Shown: positions 27,487-40,200 of the stretch, in pieces | Position numbering within the stretch: position 1 is the stretch's first letter | How the letters are laid out: each line of letters starts with the position of its first letter | Origin: JBBQWR01 sp038210495 | Lineage (GTDB): Bacteria > Planctomycetota > Planctomycetia > Pirellulales > DATAWG01 | NCBI GenBank assembly: GCA_038210495.1 | Contig: JBBQWR010000026.1 | Location: forward strand, 1 to 64,000 | Length of the DNA: 64,000 nucleotides | Direction: 5' to 3' | Program-made: the position numbers and the translations under genes | Notes under the pieces: model-generated | What the model saw: the letters and a program-made list of their open reading frames with translations, nothing else | Databases searched by the model: none | What the model was told of the DNA's origin: nothing

Positions 27487-28035
27487 ATGGTCTCCGAGGC
27501 AGTCCCCGACAAGGTCTTCAAAGACATCCCCCTGTTCCATAATCTCAACTCCACCGAACGCCACCAATTGGCCGATGTGGTTCAGTCGCTGGAATTCAAG
27601 CCGGGCGACGTGATCCTGCGCCAGGGCGAGGAATGCCGGAACCTCTGGATTCTGGTCGAGGGGCAGTGCGAAGTGGTCCGCCACGTGCGCCAGTCGGATG
27701 CGGTCCAAGAATCGATCGTCCTGGCCACGCTCGAACCGTACAATCAATTCGGCGAGATGTCGTTCTTCCACGCCGCTCCCCATTCGGCAGACGTGCGGGC
27801 GAAAACCCGCGTGCGACTATTGAAGCTCGCCCGGGCCGATTATCAAGACCTGATCGACGAGGGCGTGACGGCCGCCTACAAACTGGCGCAAACGGCCGTC
27901 GAAAGCATGGCCCAGCGTCTGCGGCGGATGGACGAATGGATCGCCGAACTCTTATGCCACCAGCCGTCGGCGGAAAACCATCAGCGCGAGTGGACGACGT
28001 TTCGAGAAAAGCTGTTTGGTCGCTGGAATCTGTAG
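27487..28035 (+). CDS. Cyclic nucleotide-binding domain protein without HTH
   Basis: A 182-residue protein. Residues about 15-135 form a CAP-type beta barrel: 'FHNLNSTERHQLADVVQSLEFKPGDVILRQGEECRNLWILVEGQCEVV' and 'YNQFGEMSFFHAAPHSADVRAKT', which fills the phosphate-binding-cassette position (GEMSFF) although the Arg-Ser-Ala pair is replaced by HSA. No DNA-binding helix-turn-helix follows; the C-terminus is a short helical, Trp-containing tail. It is therefore probably a stand-alone sensor or adaptor, not a Crp-type regulator. It starts 62 bases after the dehydrogenase gene. Confidence 0.85.
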   Translation: MVSEAVPDKVFKDIPLFHNLNSTERHQLADVVQSLEFKPGDVILRQGEECRNLWILVEGQCEVVRHVRQSDAVQESIVLATLEPYNQFGEMSFFHAAPHSADVRAKTRVRLLKLARADYQDLIDEGVTAAYKLAQTAVESMAQRLRRMDEWIAELLCHQPSAENHQREWTTFREKLFGRWNL

Positions 28036-28080
28036 ATTGATGGATTCCTCGGTTTCGTCCACGCACTGATTTTACTTGCA

Positions 28081-29127
28081 ATGAGTAGGGCCTTACAAAC
28101 CGTGCGAAATCTCCTTGTTCTTGGTTTGATGTTGACGTCGCCGATCGCGGCTGGGGCCGCGGAGGCACCCGCGCCGGTTAAAGTGTTTATTCTCGCGGGC
28201 CAGTCGAATATGGAGGGAAAGGCCAAGGTCTCGCTGCTCGATTATCAGGCCGGACAGCCTGCAACGCGAGCGCTGTTCGAGGCTTGGCGGCGCGATGACA
28301 AGTGGATCGAGCGCGACGACGTGTGGATCAAGTTTTTAGATCGCAAGGGGAATCTCACGGTCGGGTACGGCTCGCCGGGTTGCATCGGTCCGGAGTTCGA
28401 ATTTGGGCGTGTCGTAGGCGATCGCTACTCGCAGCAAGTGCTGCTGATCAAGACGGCTTGGGGCGGCCGCAGCCTGTTCCGCGATTTCCGCTCGCCCAGC
28501 GCCGGTCTGCCATCCGCGGCGGTGCTGGACAAGATGCTCGCCGACGATAAGAAGCAAAAGCCCGAGACGACGCTCGACGATATCAAAAAGCCATTTGGCG
28601 CTTCGTATCGGGGGATGCTCGAAGAAGTCAAAAGCACGCTCGCGAATCTAAAGACTCTGTTTCCCGCTTATGCTGGTCAAGGATACGAGATCGCCGGGCT
28701 CGTCTGGTTTCAAGGTTGGAACGACATGATTAATGCCAGTTACACCGACGAATACGCAGCGAACATGGCCCGTTTCATTCGCGATGTCCGAGTGGATCTC
28801 AAGACGCCGGGCCTGCCGATCGTGATCGGTCAGATGGGCGTCGACGGCGCGGGCGCAGATAAGGGCGTCCAGCGATTCAAAGCTGCGCAGGCTGCCGTGC
28901 TCGACATCGCCGAGTTCAAGAGCAACATCGCGCTGGTGAAGACCGATCGATTCTGGGACGAGGAGGCCGCCGCCGTTTTCAAGCAGGGCTGGCGCGAGCA
29001 TCTCGACCAGTGGAACAAGGTCGGCAGTGATTATCCTTATCACTATCTGGGCAGCGCCAAGACGATGTGCCAGATCGGTCAGGCTTTTGGCGAAGCGATG
29101 CTGAAGTTGTCTAATTCGGCGAATTAG
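28081..29127 (+). CDS. Secreted SASA-type (sialate O-acetylesterase-like) carbohydrate esterase
   Basis: A 348-residue protein with a signal peptide (residues 1 to about 28, ending GAAEA). The nucleophile block is VFILAGQSNMEGKA (Ser in GQSNMEG, about residue 43). 'LLIKTAWGGRSL' and 'GLVWFQGWNDMINA' are the further SASA/DUF303 blocks. This family removes acetyl groups from sugars in the periplasm or outside the cell and is strongly expanded in planctomycetes. Substrate is unknown. It is the last of the forward run 24.0-29.1 kb, 45 bases after the cNMP-binding gene. Confidence 0.9.
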   Translation: MSRALQTVRNLLVLGLMLTSPIAAGAAEAPAPVKVFILAGQSNMEGKAKVSLLDYQAGQPATRALFEAWRRDDKWIERDDVWIKFLDRKGNLTVGYGSPGCIGPEFEFGRVVGDRYSQQVLLIKTAWGGRSLFRDFRSPSAGLPSAAVLDKMLADDKKQKPETTLDDIKKPFGASYRGMLEEVKSTLANLKTLFPAYAGQGYEIAGLVWFQGWNDMINASYTDEYAANMARFIRDVRVDLKTPGLPIVIGQMGVDGAGADKGVQRFKAAQAAVLDIAEFKSNIALVKTDRFWDEEAAAVFKQGWREHLDQWNKVGSDYPYHYLGSAKTMCQIGQAFGEAMLKLSNSAN

Positions 29128-29158
29128 TTGGCGCCGATTCGGGTCTGGGCAACGGCGA

Positions 29159-29653
29159 CTAGCGGCTGCGGAGCAGGGCTTTTTGCTCTTGGACGGCGGC
29201 GACGGCCAGCTCGTCGCAGCGGTCGTTTTCGGGATGCCCGCTGTGGCCGGCGACGCGGGTGAATTTGAGTTGGTGATTGGCGATCAGCACGTCGAGTTGC
29301 TTCCAAAGCTCCAGATTCTTGATCTCGCCGCCGCGGCTGTATTGGCTCGTTTTGCGGCGCCAGCCGGCCGCTTTCCACTTGGGCATCCACTGGCTTAGTC
29401 CCTGACGGACGTACTCGCTGTCGGTGAAAAGCTCGACGTGAGTCGGTCGCGTGAGAGCTTCGAGGCCGCGGATCACGGCCATCAGTTCCATCCGGTTGTT
29501 GGTGGATTCCAGCTCACCCCCGAGGCGCTCGACCTCTTTGCCCGTGGCCGGATGCCGCAGAATAAACGCCCAGCCGCCGGGACCAGGGTTGCCGCTGCAT
29601 GCGCCATCGGTGAAGAGTTGCACTTCGGGAGTAGTGTTGGGCGTGGTCGTCAA
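29159..29653 (-). CDS. rnhA: Ribonuclease HI
   Basis: A 164-residue protein that cuts the RNA strand of RNA-DNA hybrids. All catalytic acids are visible: Asp in LFTDGACSGNPGPGGW (about residue 16), Glu in TNNRMELMAVIRGLEAL (about 55), Asp in LFTDSEYV (about 77) and Asp in HSGHPENDRCDELA (about 141), with the conserved His nearby. Length matches bacterial RNase HI. It lies downstream of the histidine kinase gene on the same strand with a 93-base gap, and converges on the esterase gene. Confidence 0.95.
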   Translation of the reverse strand: MTTTPNTTPEVQLFTDGACSGNPGPGGWAFILRHPATGKEVERLGGELESTNNRMELMAVIRGLEALTRPTHVELFTDSEYVRQGLSQWMPKWKAAGWRRKTSQYSRGGEIKNLELWKQLDVLIANHQLKFTRVAGHSGHPENDRCDELAVAAVQEQKALLRSR

Positions 29654-29746
29654 GATTATTTTACCAGAGAAGAAAAATCGCGTCGCGAGCGACGCGGCCA
29701 GACGGCATTTTGGGAATTGACGTCAAACGCGGGTCGCCCCGACGAT

Positions 29747-31549
<1,803 letters not shown>

Positions 31550-31911
31550 TCCGCCAAGTCTCGTCGGCCGAAAGGGCTCCGGTCCGCGAATTTCGCGGCG
31601 GCGAGCCATTTCAAGAGTTATGTCCAAAAGCTCTCGTATTTTAGGGCTTTCGGGCGGCCGCAACCAGACCGGCTGGCGATTGACCGAGTATCCGATTCAA
31701 GCGAGGGGCCGCAGACGAATATGCGGCAGTCACCGCTGGTCCTGGAATAACGTCGCCCGGCGCTAACTTCTTGCGTGGCCCAATTGCCCGCGATTCTAAA
31801 AAAGTTTTGAAAAACATCTTTAACCCCCCCTCGCCCAATCGTTTCACTTCGGGGAGCGCCGGGCCATAATGAATGCATCGCCACCGTGGCGAGATCGTCG
31901 CGACCCACTCC

Positions 31912-33690
31912 ATGACGCCCAATAAATTGATGCGTTTCACCGTCATTCATTTTGCGCCGGAACCGCTTTATGCGCTCATGGCCATAGCCGTCGGAGGCTG
32001 GCTCGGCGCCTTGGGCGCTCCGGCGTCCGCTGCCATCAATATCGTCGCGCCGACAATCGCATTGCCTTATTCCGCGACGGCGCAAACCGGCAGTTTTGAA
32101 GTTGTGGTGCAAAATTCCGGCGCGGCTAGTCAACAGATCGGCGATGACTCGGTCGAGATCTCGCTGGGAACTTCGGTCACCGGGTTCACGTTCACGGGCG
32201 GCGGCGCCACCATGACGACGCCTTATTTGTTCCCAGGCTCTCTTGGTCCGCGCGTGAGCGAGGCCAACGCAAACGAAACAATCCAAGCCACGGATTTCGC
32301 TTCCACCAACGACGCGAACGCCACGTTGCAGACTGCGGGAACGCTCGGCTTGCTGAAAGCCAATTTTCAAGTCACCGGTGGAACCAGCGGCCAATTCCCT
32401 TTGAACTTCATCAGCATTGCGACTGATCCGTTGGGAACGGTGCTCCACGATCAAGCCACGCATACCATTACGACCACGCTGCAAAGCGGGCTACTCGTCA
32501 TACAGGCGCCCATCGCGTATTGGCACGGAACCACGGACGGCATTTGGACGACCGATAATTTGGCCACGGGCGCGACAAATTGGCGAACCACATTGACTGG
32601 CCCCGCCGACACGCACATTCCGCCGGGCAATACAACAGATGTCTTTTTCACGGCGGCAACGGGGGCGACCCACCTCAGCACCACGCTCGGGACCGATTTT
32701 TCGATCAAAGGACTGACGTTCACCGGGGCCGCGACCACGCCGGTCTCGATCGGCGGTCCGGGGACACTGACGCTCGGCGTCGATGGACTCACTGTGCAAT
32801 CAGGCTCCTCCGCGCACACGATCAACACGGCCGTGACGCTCGGCGCGTCGCAAATATGGAACGTCGCCAATGCGCCAACTAATCCTTTGACGATTGGCGG
32901 CGTTCTCACCGTTGGGGCCGGTCAAACGCTGACCAAGACCGGCGGCGGCGAAGTATCATTGACGGCGCAGCCGGCGCTGCAAAACGGCAGTAATCTGCTG
33001 ATTTCCGCCGGCACGATCAAAATTCAGGCCACGAGTGGCACAAGCGCCATTGGCTCGGCGGTAACCGCCACGATCGCCTCGGGAGCGACGCTCGAACTCG
33101 CCGGGTCTGTGCCGCTGCTCAGCAACGGCGCGAATCGAGCGGTAATCTCGAACAGCAGCGGGGCGCTCGGCGGTGGGCTGGTCATCGACGCCGGCGCTGA
33201 TCAACAAGTCGGCGCCATCACCGGATCGGGGACAACCACGATCGGCGCGGGAGGTCAACTCACGGTCAACTCGATCCAGCAGTCGTCGCTCGCGATCGGC
33301 GGCACGAGCGGCAATCCCGGCCTGTTGACGATCGCCCCCAGCAACGCGGCCGGCCAATCGTTGGCGGCGATTGGTTCCGGAGGGCAATCTGTCGCCTCGA
33401 CGATCGCGATGTCCAATAACTTGGCGACCCGCAGTTTCAGCTTATTGCCGAGCACTTTGCCCGCGACGACAGCGCCGTTTGCGACCAACTTGGCCTCAGT
33501 CGCGGACGGCCTTGGCGCCCCCTTCGCCGACGAGACGCCCGATGCTTTGAGCGTCTCGGTCAACGCCACCCATTCGGCTGTGGCGACCGAAAACGGGCTG
33601 GTTTCCGAGCCGTCGACAGCTTTGTTAACGGCAATCGGCATCGTCGCCGTGGGCGCCTATCAACTCGCCCGGCGATCGCGGACAGCCTGA
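31912..33690 (+). CDS. PEP-CTERM surface protein with autotransporter-type beta repeats
   Basis: About 592 residues. The N-terminal signal has an extended n-region (hydrophobic core ALMAIAVGGWLGALGAPASA). A beta-rich Gly/Thr/Asn body includes 'TKTGGGEVSLTAQPALQNGSNLLISAGTIKI', the pattern of autotransporter-associated beta-strand repeats. The C-terminus has the sorting signal SEPSTALLTAIGIVAVGAY followed by QLARRSR: an SEP variant of the PEP motif, a hydrophobic helix and a basic tail. Such proteins are processed by an exosortase (established), which is not in this window. The start is uncertain (31873, 31912 or 31930). The 248 bases upstream separate it from the divergent histidine kinase. 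Confidence 0.85.
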   Translation: MTPNKLMRFTVIHFAPEPLYALMAIAVGGWLGALGAPASAAINIVAPTIALPYSATAQTGSFEVVVQNSGAASQQIGDDSVEISLGTSVTGFTFTGGGATMTTPYLFPGSLGPRVSEANANETIQATDFASTNDANATLQTAGTLGLLKANFQVTGGTSGQFPLNFISIATDPLGTVLHDQATHTITTTLQSGLLVIQAPIAYWHGTTDGIWTTDNLATGATNWRTTLTGPADTHIPPGNTTDVFFTAATGATHLSTTLGTDFSIKGLTFTGAATTPVSIGGPGTLTLGVDGLTVQSGSSAHTINTAVTLGASQIWNVANAPTNPLTIGGVLTVGAGQTLTKTGGGEVSLTAQPALQNGSNLLISAGTIKIQATSGTSAIGSAVTATIASGATLELAGSVPLLSNGANRAVISNSSGALGGGLVIDAGADQQVGAITGSGTTTIGAGGQLTVNSIQQSSLAIGGTSGNPGLLTIAPSNAAGQSLAAIGSGGQSVASTIAMSNNLATRSFSLLPSTLPATTAPFATNLASVADGLGAPFADETPDALSVSVNATHSAVATENGLVSEPSTALLTAIGIVAVGAYQLARRSRTA

Positions 33691-34231
33691 CCGCTCTTCT
33701 TCGACGGGCGCCGCGGCCTTTGCCCGTTACCGCTGAATCGCGCGGCTTCGCCCTAACGCGAAGCTAACAAACATCTCTCCTCGCGATAGCACTCTGCTCA
33801 CAGTCGTCCGTTAGAACCTTGAGCTATCGACGCGTCTCGGTCATCAACGGTCGACAACGTTTTTTAAGAAGCGATCGCAAAACCGCCGGGGATTGTCCCC
33901 ATTTAGTGTAGTCCGCGGACTTCGGTGAACTCACTCGATCCGAGCAAAACTGGGGACTTTCCCCTTCTTCGAGGCGACTCAGCGCGACGTTAGTTCGTAC
34001 CGAATAGGCAAGGGGCGTCCCCGAGGACGCAAAGGTTAACGGAGTCCTAACAAAACACTGGCAACTAGCTCAAGAGACCTAAATATCGATCGGATAGAAC
34101 CTTGCTCTATCGGCGCGGCGATTGTTCCGGGCGCCGACGTCCAGGGGCGCTTTGAGCGTTTAAGTCCAAATAACAAATTAGTCGTTCCGTACCGCCTTTT
34201 ATCGAACTCATCATTTCCAGGAGCCGCATTC
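33691..34231. other. Intergenic region with degenerate palindromes upstream of the giant surface protein
   Basis: 541 bases without a gene. It holds GGGGATTGTCCCC (33888-33900) and GGGGACTTTCCCC (33952-33964), two degenerate members of the GGGGAC palindrome class, 51 bases apart. Two similar stretches of the form TTAGAACCTTGAGCTATCG / ATAGAACCTTGCTCTATCG lie at about 33812 and 34094 and may be further degenerate repeats or regulatory sites. Confidence 0.5.
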
Positions 34232-37200
34232 ATGACGATTCCCACCCCTGTCGCCGTCGGGCTTCGATGGTTGTTGTTGACTTTCCTATTCATCCTTTCC
34301 GCCGCACAATCGCTGCCGGCCCAGCAGTTTTGGAAGCAAGACACGGCGCTACCCGCCAACTGGGATAACGTCACGCCCGATTGGTATGGGAACGCGCTTT
34401 TCACCGGCGCCACGCAAGCTTGGATGGGCGGGGTCGCCAATTTCAGCGGTTCCGGCACGCCGACAAATCCGGTGAATGTTGCGGCCAATGTTTCGGCAAC
34501 GCAGCTCAACTTCAGTCTGAGCGGCTACACGTTGTCGGGGGTGAACACGATCACGATGGCGGGCGCGAACCCCTCGATCAACCTTGGCGGGGGAACGACC
34601 GGCACTGCCTTCAATACCGCGATCGCCGCCAACATTTCCGCTGCTGGCTCTGTCGGGATCACCGACTCGTTCAATCCAGGTGTTTCGGCATCGTATAATT
34701 TGCTTTCGTTGACCGGAAGCACGCAGAATTTTGGCGGTTCTACGGGATCACTCACCCTTACATCGGGCAGCAATGCCAAAGAGCAATTCCTGGTTGGTCA
34801 TACGGCTGCTTGGAATCTGCAAACTTTGAATTTGGTCGGGGCGGTGAACGGTAAGAATTTGACGTTCGTCGGCGGCGCCTTCGATACGAGCAAAGCGTCA
34901 ACGTTCACCGGTGCATTCCCGGCAGCCACTGCCGGCGTCATGAATTTCTCAGGCGCGGCTCCGACGATCACCTGGGGCGGAAGTAGCACGAATGATCTTC
35001 AGGGGTCCCCCGCCTGGACCCTCTTCGACGCCATCGCCAATTCCAGTTCGGCTCCGCTTCATTTAATCGCAAATTCCTCCGTCTTTTCGAGCAATGGCAC
35101 GCAAACTCCGGCTCAGCCGGTGCTGAATTTCGGCGTTCCGAACACCTCTTCGCTGACGACACTTAGCCCGCCGCATACTGGCTCGACCACGGGCACGGTT
35201 TTGGGAAGCAGCTTTGCTTCCGGCATCATTCTCGACAACTCGCTGCCCGTTTCTGGCGGCGGGGCATGGGATTCGACGCAAGGATATACTTGGACCGCAC
35301 GGTATAACTTCAATCAAGCAGGGGCCACTGGTACTGGCGCCGGCGCAGGCACGATTAGCGTCGCCGCTAACGGGCTGTGCATGACGGACGTTGGTGGGGC
35401 CAATTCGGTCTATTTGACCCGCCCCAATCCCATCGTCCTCAATTCTAACAATATCGACCCGGTCAATTCCGCTGCCGGCGGCTTATTTCTTACTGCCATC
35501 GGAGCAACCAAGGCCGGCAATATCAATACCGACGCTCTGACTACGTCGATCACCTATTCCGGCGTCATTTCCGGAAACGGCGCCATCGTTATCGGCAACG
35601 ACCTTTCCCGCCCGTCCGGCGGCGCCGGTTTGACGATTCTTGGGAACAACAACATGTATGCCGGAAAGACAATCTTCAACGGCACCTACAATACCAGCAC
35701 CAACTCGATCAGCGTGCTCAGGCTGGCGACGACCAATGCCTTGCCGACAAACAATATCCTCCAATTCGGTTATTCGGACAACTTAGCGCAAGGCACGTTG
35801 ACGACTAAACCGCTCGGCACGGTCGACCTGTTTGGTTTCAATCAAACAATTGCCTCGCTCGTATCCAGCGTCGACCCGGGCACCCCCGTCAACGGCATCA
35901 CCAATACCGACACCTTGCAGGCATTGCCTGGGCAACTCGCGACCCCGACGCTTACAATCAACGGCGCCACCAACGATTGGTTCACCGGTGGGCTGGGCAC
36001 GGTTCAAGCATCGGGTCCTCAATATCCCAACCTAAAATCGAGCACGGCGAACATCGGACTTACCCGAACGGGCCTAGGCAGCACGACGCTGGGATCTTCC
36101 AGCTCCTTTGGCGTCAGCGTAGGAAATCGCTCGAATTACTCGGGACCGACCCACGTCAACGGCTCGGCCAGCTTGATCGCCGGGGCCACCGACGCGCTCA
36201 GCCCCAATTCAGATTTCACGATCGCCGGCGACAATTCGTTCGGCGGCAGTGGCGCCGCGATCTTGGATGTGAACGGCTACAACAATACGATCAATTCGCT
36301 CTCCGGGACGAGCGCCGGTATGGTGACCAATAACGTCAACACCGTGCAATACAATGTGTCGTATGTCAAGGGAATCTACGGCAATGCTCCGATTACGGCC
36401 AACGCCAACTCTTCCTCGCTCGTCCAAAACAGCGCCGGTTATCAAATCACAACCACCTCGCCCTATTCGAGTGCGATTCTGACCATCGGTAATGGCGCCA
36501 CCTTGGCGGGTACATCGGCGACATTTGCTGGTGTCGTGCAAGACGGCTCCAATGGCAGTATCGGCATCGCGATTGGCGGAGCCCTGACCCAGACGCTCTC
36601 GGGCATCAACACTTATACGGGCCCGACAACGATTAATGCGGGAACGCTCTCCATCGCTTCGACCGGCTCGATCGGCGCCAGCAGCGTTGTGACCGTAAAC
36701 GCCGGCGGCACGCTCAGAGGCGTAGGACAGGTGTACGGTCCAGTGACCGTCCAATCGTCGGGCAATATATCCGCGGGGCTATTCACGACTCCCGGCGCGC
36801 TGTTGGTTGGCAGCCTGACGTTCGTCGATTCGGGCAACTATCAGTGGAAAATTACCGACGCAACTGGCGCGGCTGGCAGCGGGTACGACACGCTTAATTC
36901 CAGCGGCGCCTTAACTCTACCCAGTAAAGCGGTCAACGTGATCCTCGATAGCCTGGGAACTACCCCGGCCCATTTTACGGCGACGAATTCCTACACTTGG
37001 ACGCTGGGAACCTTCAACGCGGGCATCACCGGATTCAATTCGAGCATTTTTAATGTGAACGCCTCGAATTTTACCGGTGGCAATCTACTTTCGACGTTCA
37101 CCGTCAGCCAAAGTGGCAATGCCCTGCTGTTGAACTATGTCTCTGGTCCCGTGCTCACGAACCTCACCTGGAATGGATCTTCCGGTGACAATTTCAATGG

Positions 37201-40200
37201 AACTGGCAAGTTCCTCGATTCGAATTCGCTAGCGGCCACTTGGAGCTCGGGCAACACGGCCACCTTTGGGAACGCCGGCCAGACCGTCGTCGTCGACGCG
37301 CCCACGCAAGTTCAAGCCCTCGTGTTCAACAGCACGGGATATACGCTTTCGGGCACTTCAGCACTTAGTGTCTCTCCTCCGTCTGGCAATTTTACCTCGA
37401 CATCGTTGACGGTGGATGTCGCGAACGCAGGAACGACCGCGACCATCAACGCACCCATTAACTCCCCGCTCAACGTCGTGGGGGGCGGTACGCTCGTGCT
37501 GGGATCGACTTCCAACAACTTCGGCTCGGGAATCACGGTCGGCGGCGGGATTCTCCAGGGCTCAACGGCAACGATCGGCAGCTCAACGCATATCACTAAC
37601 AACGCCCTAGTTGTCTTCGCGGAGAGTTCGGGCGCCGCAAACTTTGCGGGAACGATCTCTGGTGGAGGTGTCGTCGTCAAGCGAGGAACGTCTGTTTTGA
37701 CCCTTTCGGGGACAAATCTATACACTGGCGGAACAATTCTCCAAGCCGGCGGGGCCTTGAAAATCACCGCCGATGCGAATTTGGGAGATGTGGGCGGCAG
37801 CGTAACATTCGACGGTGGATCGCTCGATTTGACGGGTATCCCGACCGGTTTGATTACTGGTCGTAAAATAATCATTACCGGCAACGCTGGTAGTTTTACC
37901 GACGCTGGCGCAGGAGCCAACACAGTGTTCAACGGGGGCGCGTCGATCGCTTCCGGCGCCACGTTCACCAAGAATGGCGTGGGCGCGATGCAAATCAACA
38001 CGTCACCGTTCAACGGCGCCGGCACGATTGCGATCACGGGTGGTTCGTTGTTTCTGGGCTCCGAATCGTTAGTGAATCCGGTCGACTCCACGGGTCTGCT
38101 CGGCAACAATTCTCTGGCCTTCAGCAGCGCGTCCGCGGTGACGCCGGCCTCGTTAACCGTCGCCGGCTCCAGCGACACGGGCGCATCGCTCAAGCCAAAT
38201 ATCACGATCGGATTGGCGTCGAGCGTCGATCAGATTTTTTCGCTGCATATCTTTAAATCGGGGGGCGGTTCGGGCGCCCTAAATCCTTCGCTCACCGGCG
38301 CCACGACGATCAACGCCAACTCCAAGAAGATCACGACCTTCTCGGTCGACGCCAGCGCGGATGCAAACAACGCGGTGGCTGGCACATCGAAGGTATCGCT
38401 CGGCGCCGTGACCGTTCCATTCGTCGGAACTGTAAACAGCCAAGTCCTCGACCCGGCCACGGTAGGCAACGTCGTATTCCAAACGTTTGCCAACGCCTCG
38501 TCGAAGAATGTGGGATTGCAATTCAATGGCGTTTATATCGACAATTTCAATAACACAACCTTTCTCGGAAATGGCAACTTTTCGTCGGGAGTGAGTCCCG
38601 GATATGGGGTGGCCTTCAATACGGCGGGCGCCCAACCGACTGGCCCTTGGACAATCGGAGACGTGGGTGGAACGAATGCTCAAATTGTCCAACTAAGTGC
38701 TGCAAACGCCGCGAGCCCCGGCAACGCCATCACCGCCAACGCGGTTTTGATCAATTCCGGAAGCCAGTTGATGTTCACGGTCAAGCAGGGCACATATACT
38801 CCCAAGTCGATCACGATCAATGGCTCCGGCCCTATCGATCCAACTGTCGGGGACCATACGGGAGCCCTTCAGCTCGCCGGTTCGGCGAAGGTTCTTTTGA
38901 ACGGGCCGGTCACACTCAACACCGACTCGATCTTCAACGTGACGCAGGCGAGCGCGGATCAACCGACCATTCTCCAATTGCTGAGTCCGTTTACTCAGGG
39001 CGTAAACCAGTTGACGATCCAAGGCAATACGAATCTTAACAATCTCGGAGTCGCCACCGTTGAGTTCTCCGCTGTTAACCCCGTTAGCACGGGCGCTACG
39101 GTGATTAATGGCGGCACTTTGTCGGTCGACGCCATTTCTTCGATGGGCAAGGGTGACCTGACGCTCGCCCAACATCGCGATCACACGACGTTCTTGGTCC
39201 TTAACAACGCGGCTCAAGCGATCGGCAATTTGTGGAGTACCTATTCGGAGGTTAGCGGCGGTAATCCCGGCACGCAGACGATCACGCTCAATGGAACGAT
39301 CTTATCGATTACCCAGACGAAAAATCTGGATTACGGCATCTTGACTGCGGATGGCAACGGCGGTTTGGGCGGGACGATCCTTCTCGGAAGTCACGCGACA
39401 ATCGCCGGATCGGGTGGCATCACGCTGTCGGCCGCGAGCACCGCGACACTATCCTTAAGCGATGTAAATACCTATGCCGGAACCACCACGATTTCCGGTG
39501 GCCATCTGCTGTTAGCCAACTCCAATGCGGTCGAGAATAGCACCGTGTCAAACGGTATCACCAACGGACTGCAATTCGACTCGTCTGACGCGGGTTCGAC
39601 CTCGTTCAATCTTGGCGGCTTGGCGGGGAGTGGGAACTTGTCGCTGATCAGCCAATCGGCTGGCAATGCGGCGGCTACTTTGACCGTTGGCTCAAACAAC
39701 GCCAACACGACCTACGGCGGCATTTTGAGTGGAACCGGCGCCAGCTTATTGAAATCCGGGTTGGGCACGCTGATCCTAGCCAACGCCAATACTTACGACG
39801 GTGGCACGACTCTTAACGCTGGCGCCATCCAGTTGGGGAACGGAACAACCACCAACGGTTCGGTCGCTGGTGGCATCGTCAACAATTCGGCGTTGATTAT
39901 CGCCAACCCCGCGATTCAGACTGTCGGCAACGCGATTAGCGGAACCGGCACGTTGACCAAGACGGGCGCCGGCGTGGCTGCGCTCACGGGTTCCAATTCG
40001 TACTCGGGCGCCACGACGATCAACGCTGGAACTTTGGCGATCGGTGGCGATTCAGAACTGGGCACGGTTTCGGCTCCGACGGTCGGACAACTGACGCTCA
40101 ACGGCGGCACGCTCGAAGCGACTGCCTCGTTCCAGACCATCACGAATCGCGGGCTGACGATTGGCGCCAGTGGCGGCTCGATTCAGACCGACGCCGGTCA

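Noticed and set aside
37312..38205. 297-codon minus-strand Pro/Val-rich frame inside the giant PEP-CTERM gene
   Set aside because: Composition is the simple complement of a Gly/Thr/Asn-rich coding strand, with no start signal or family.
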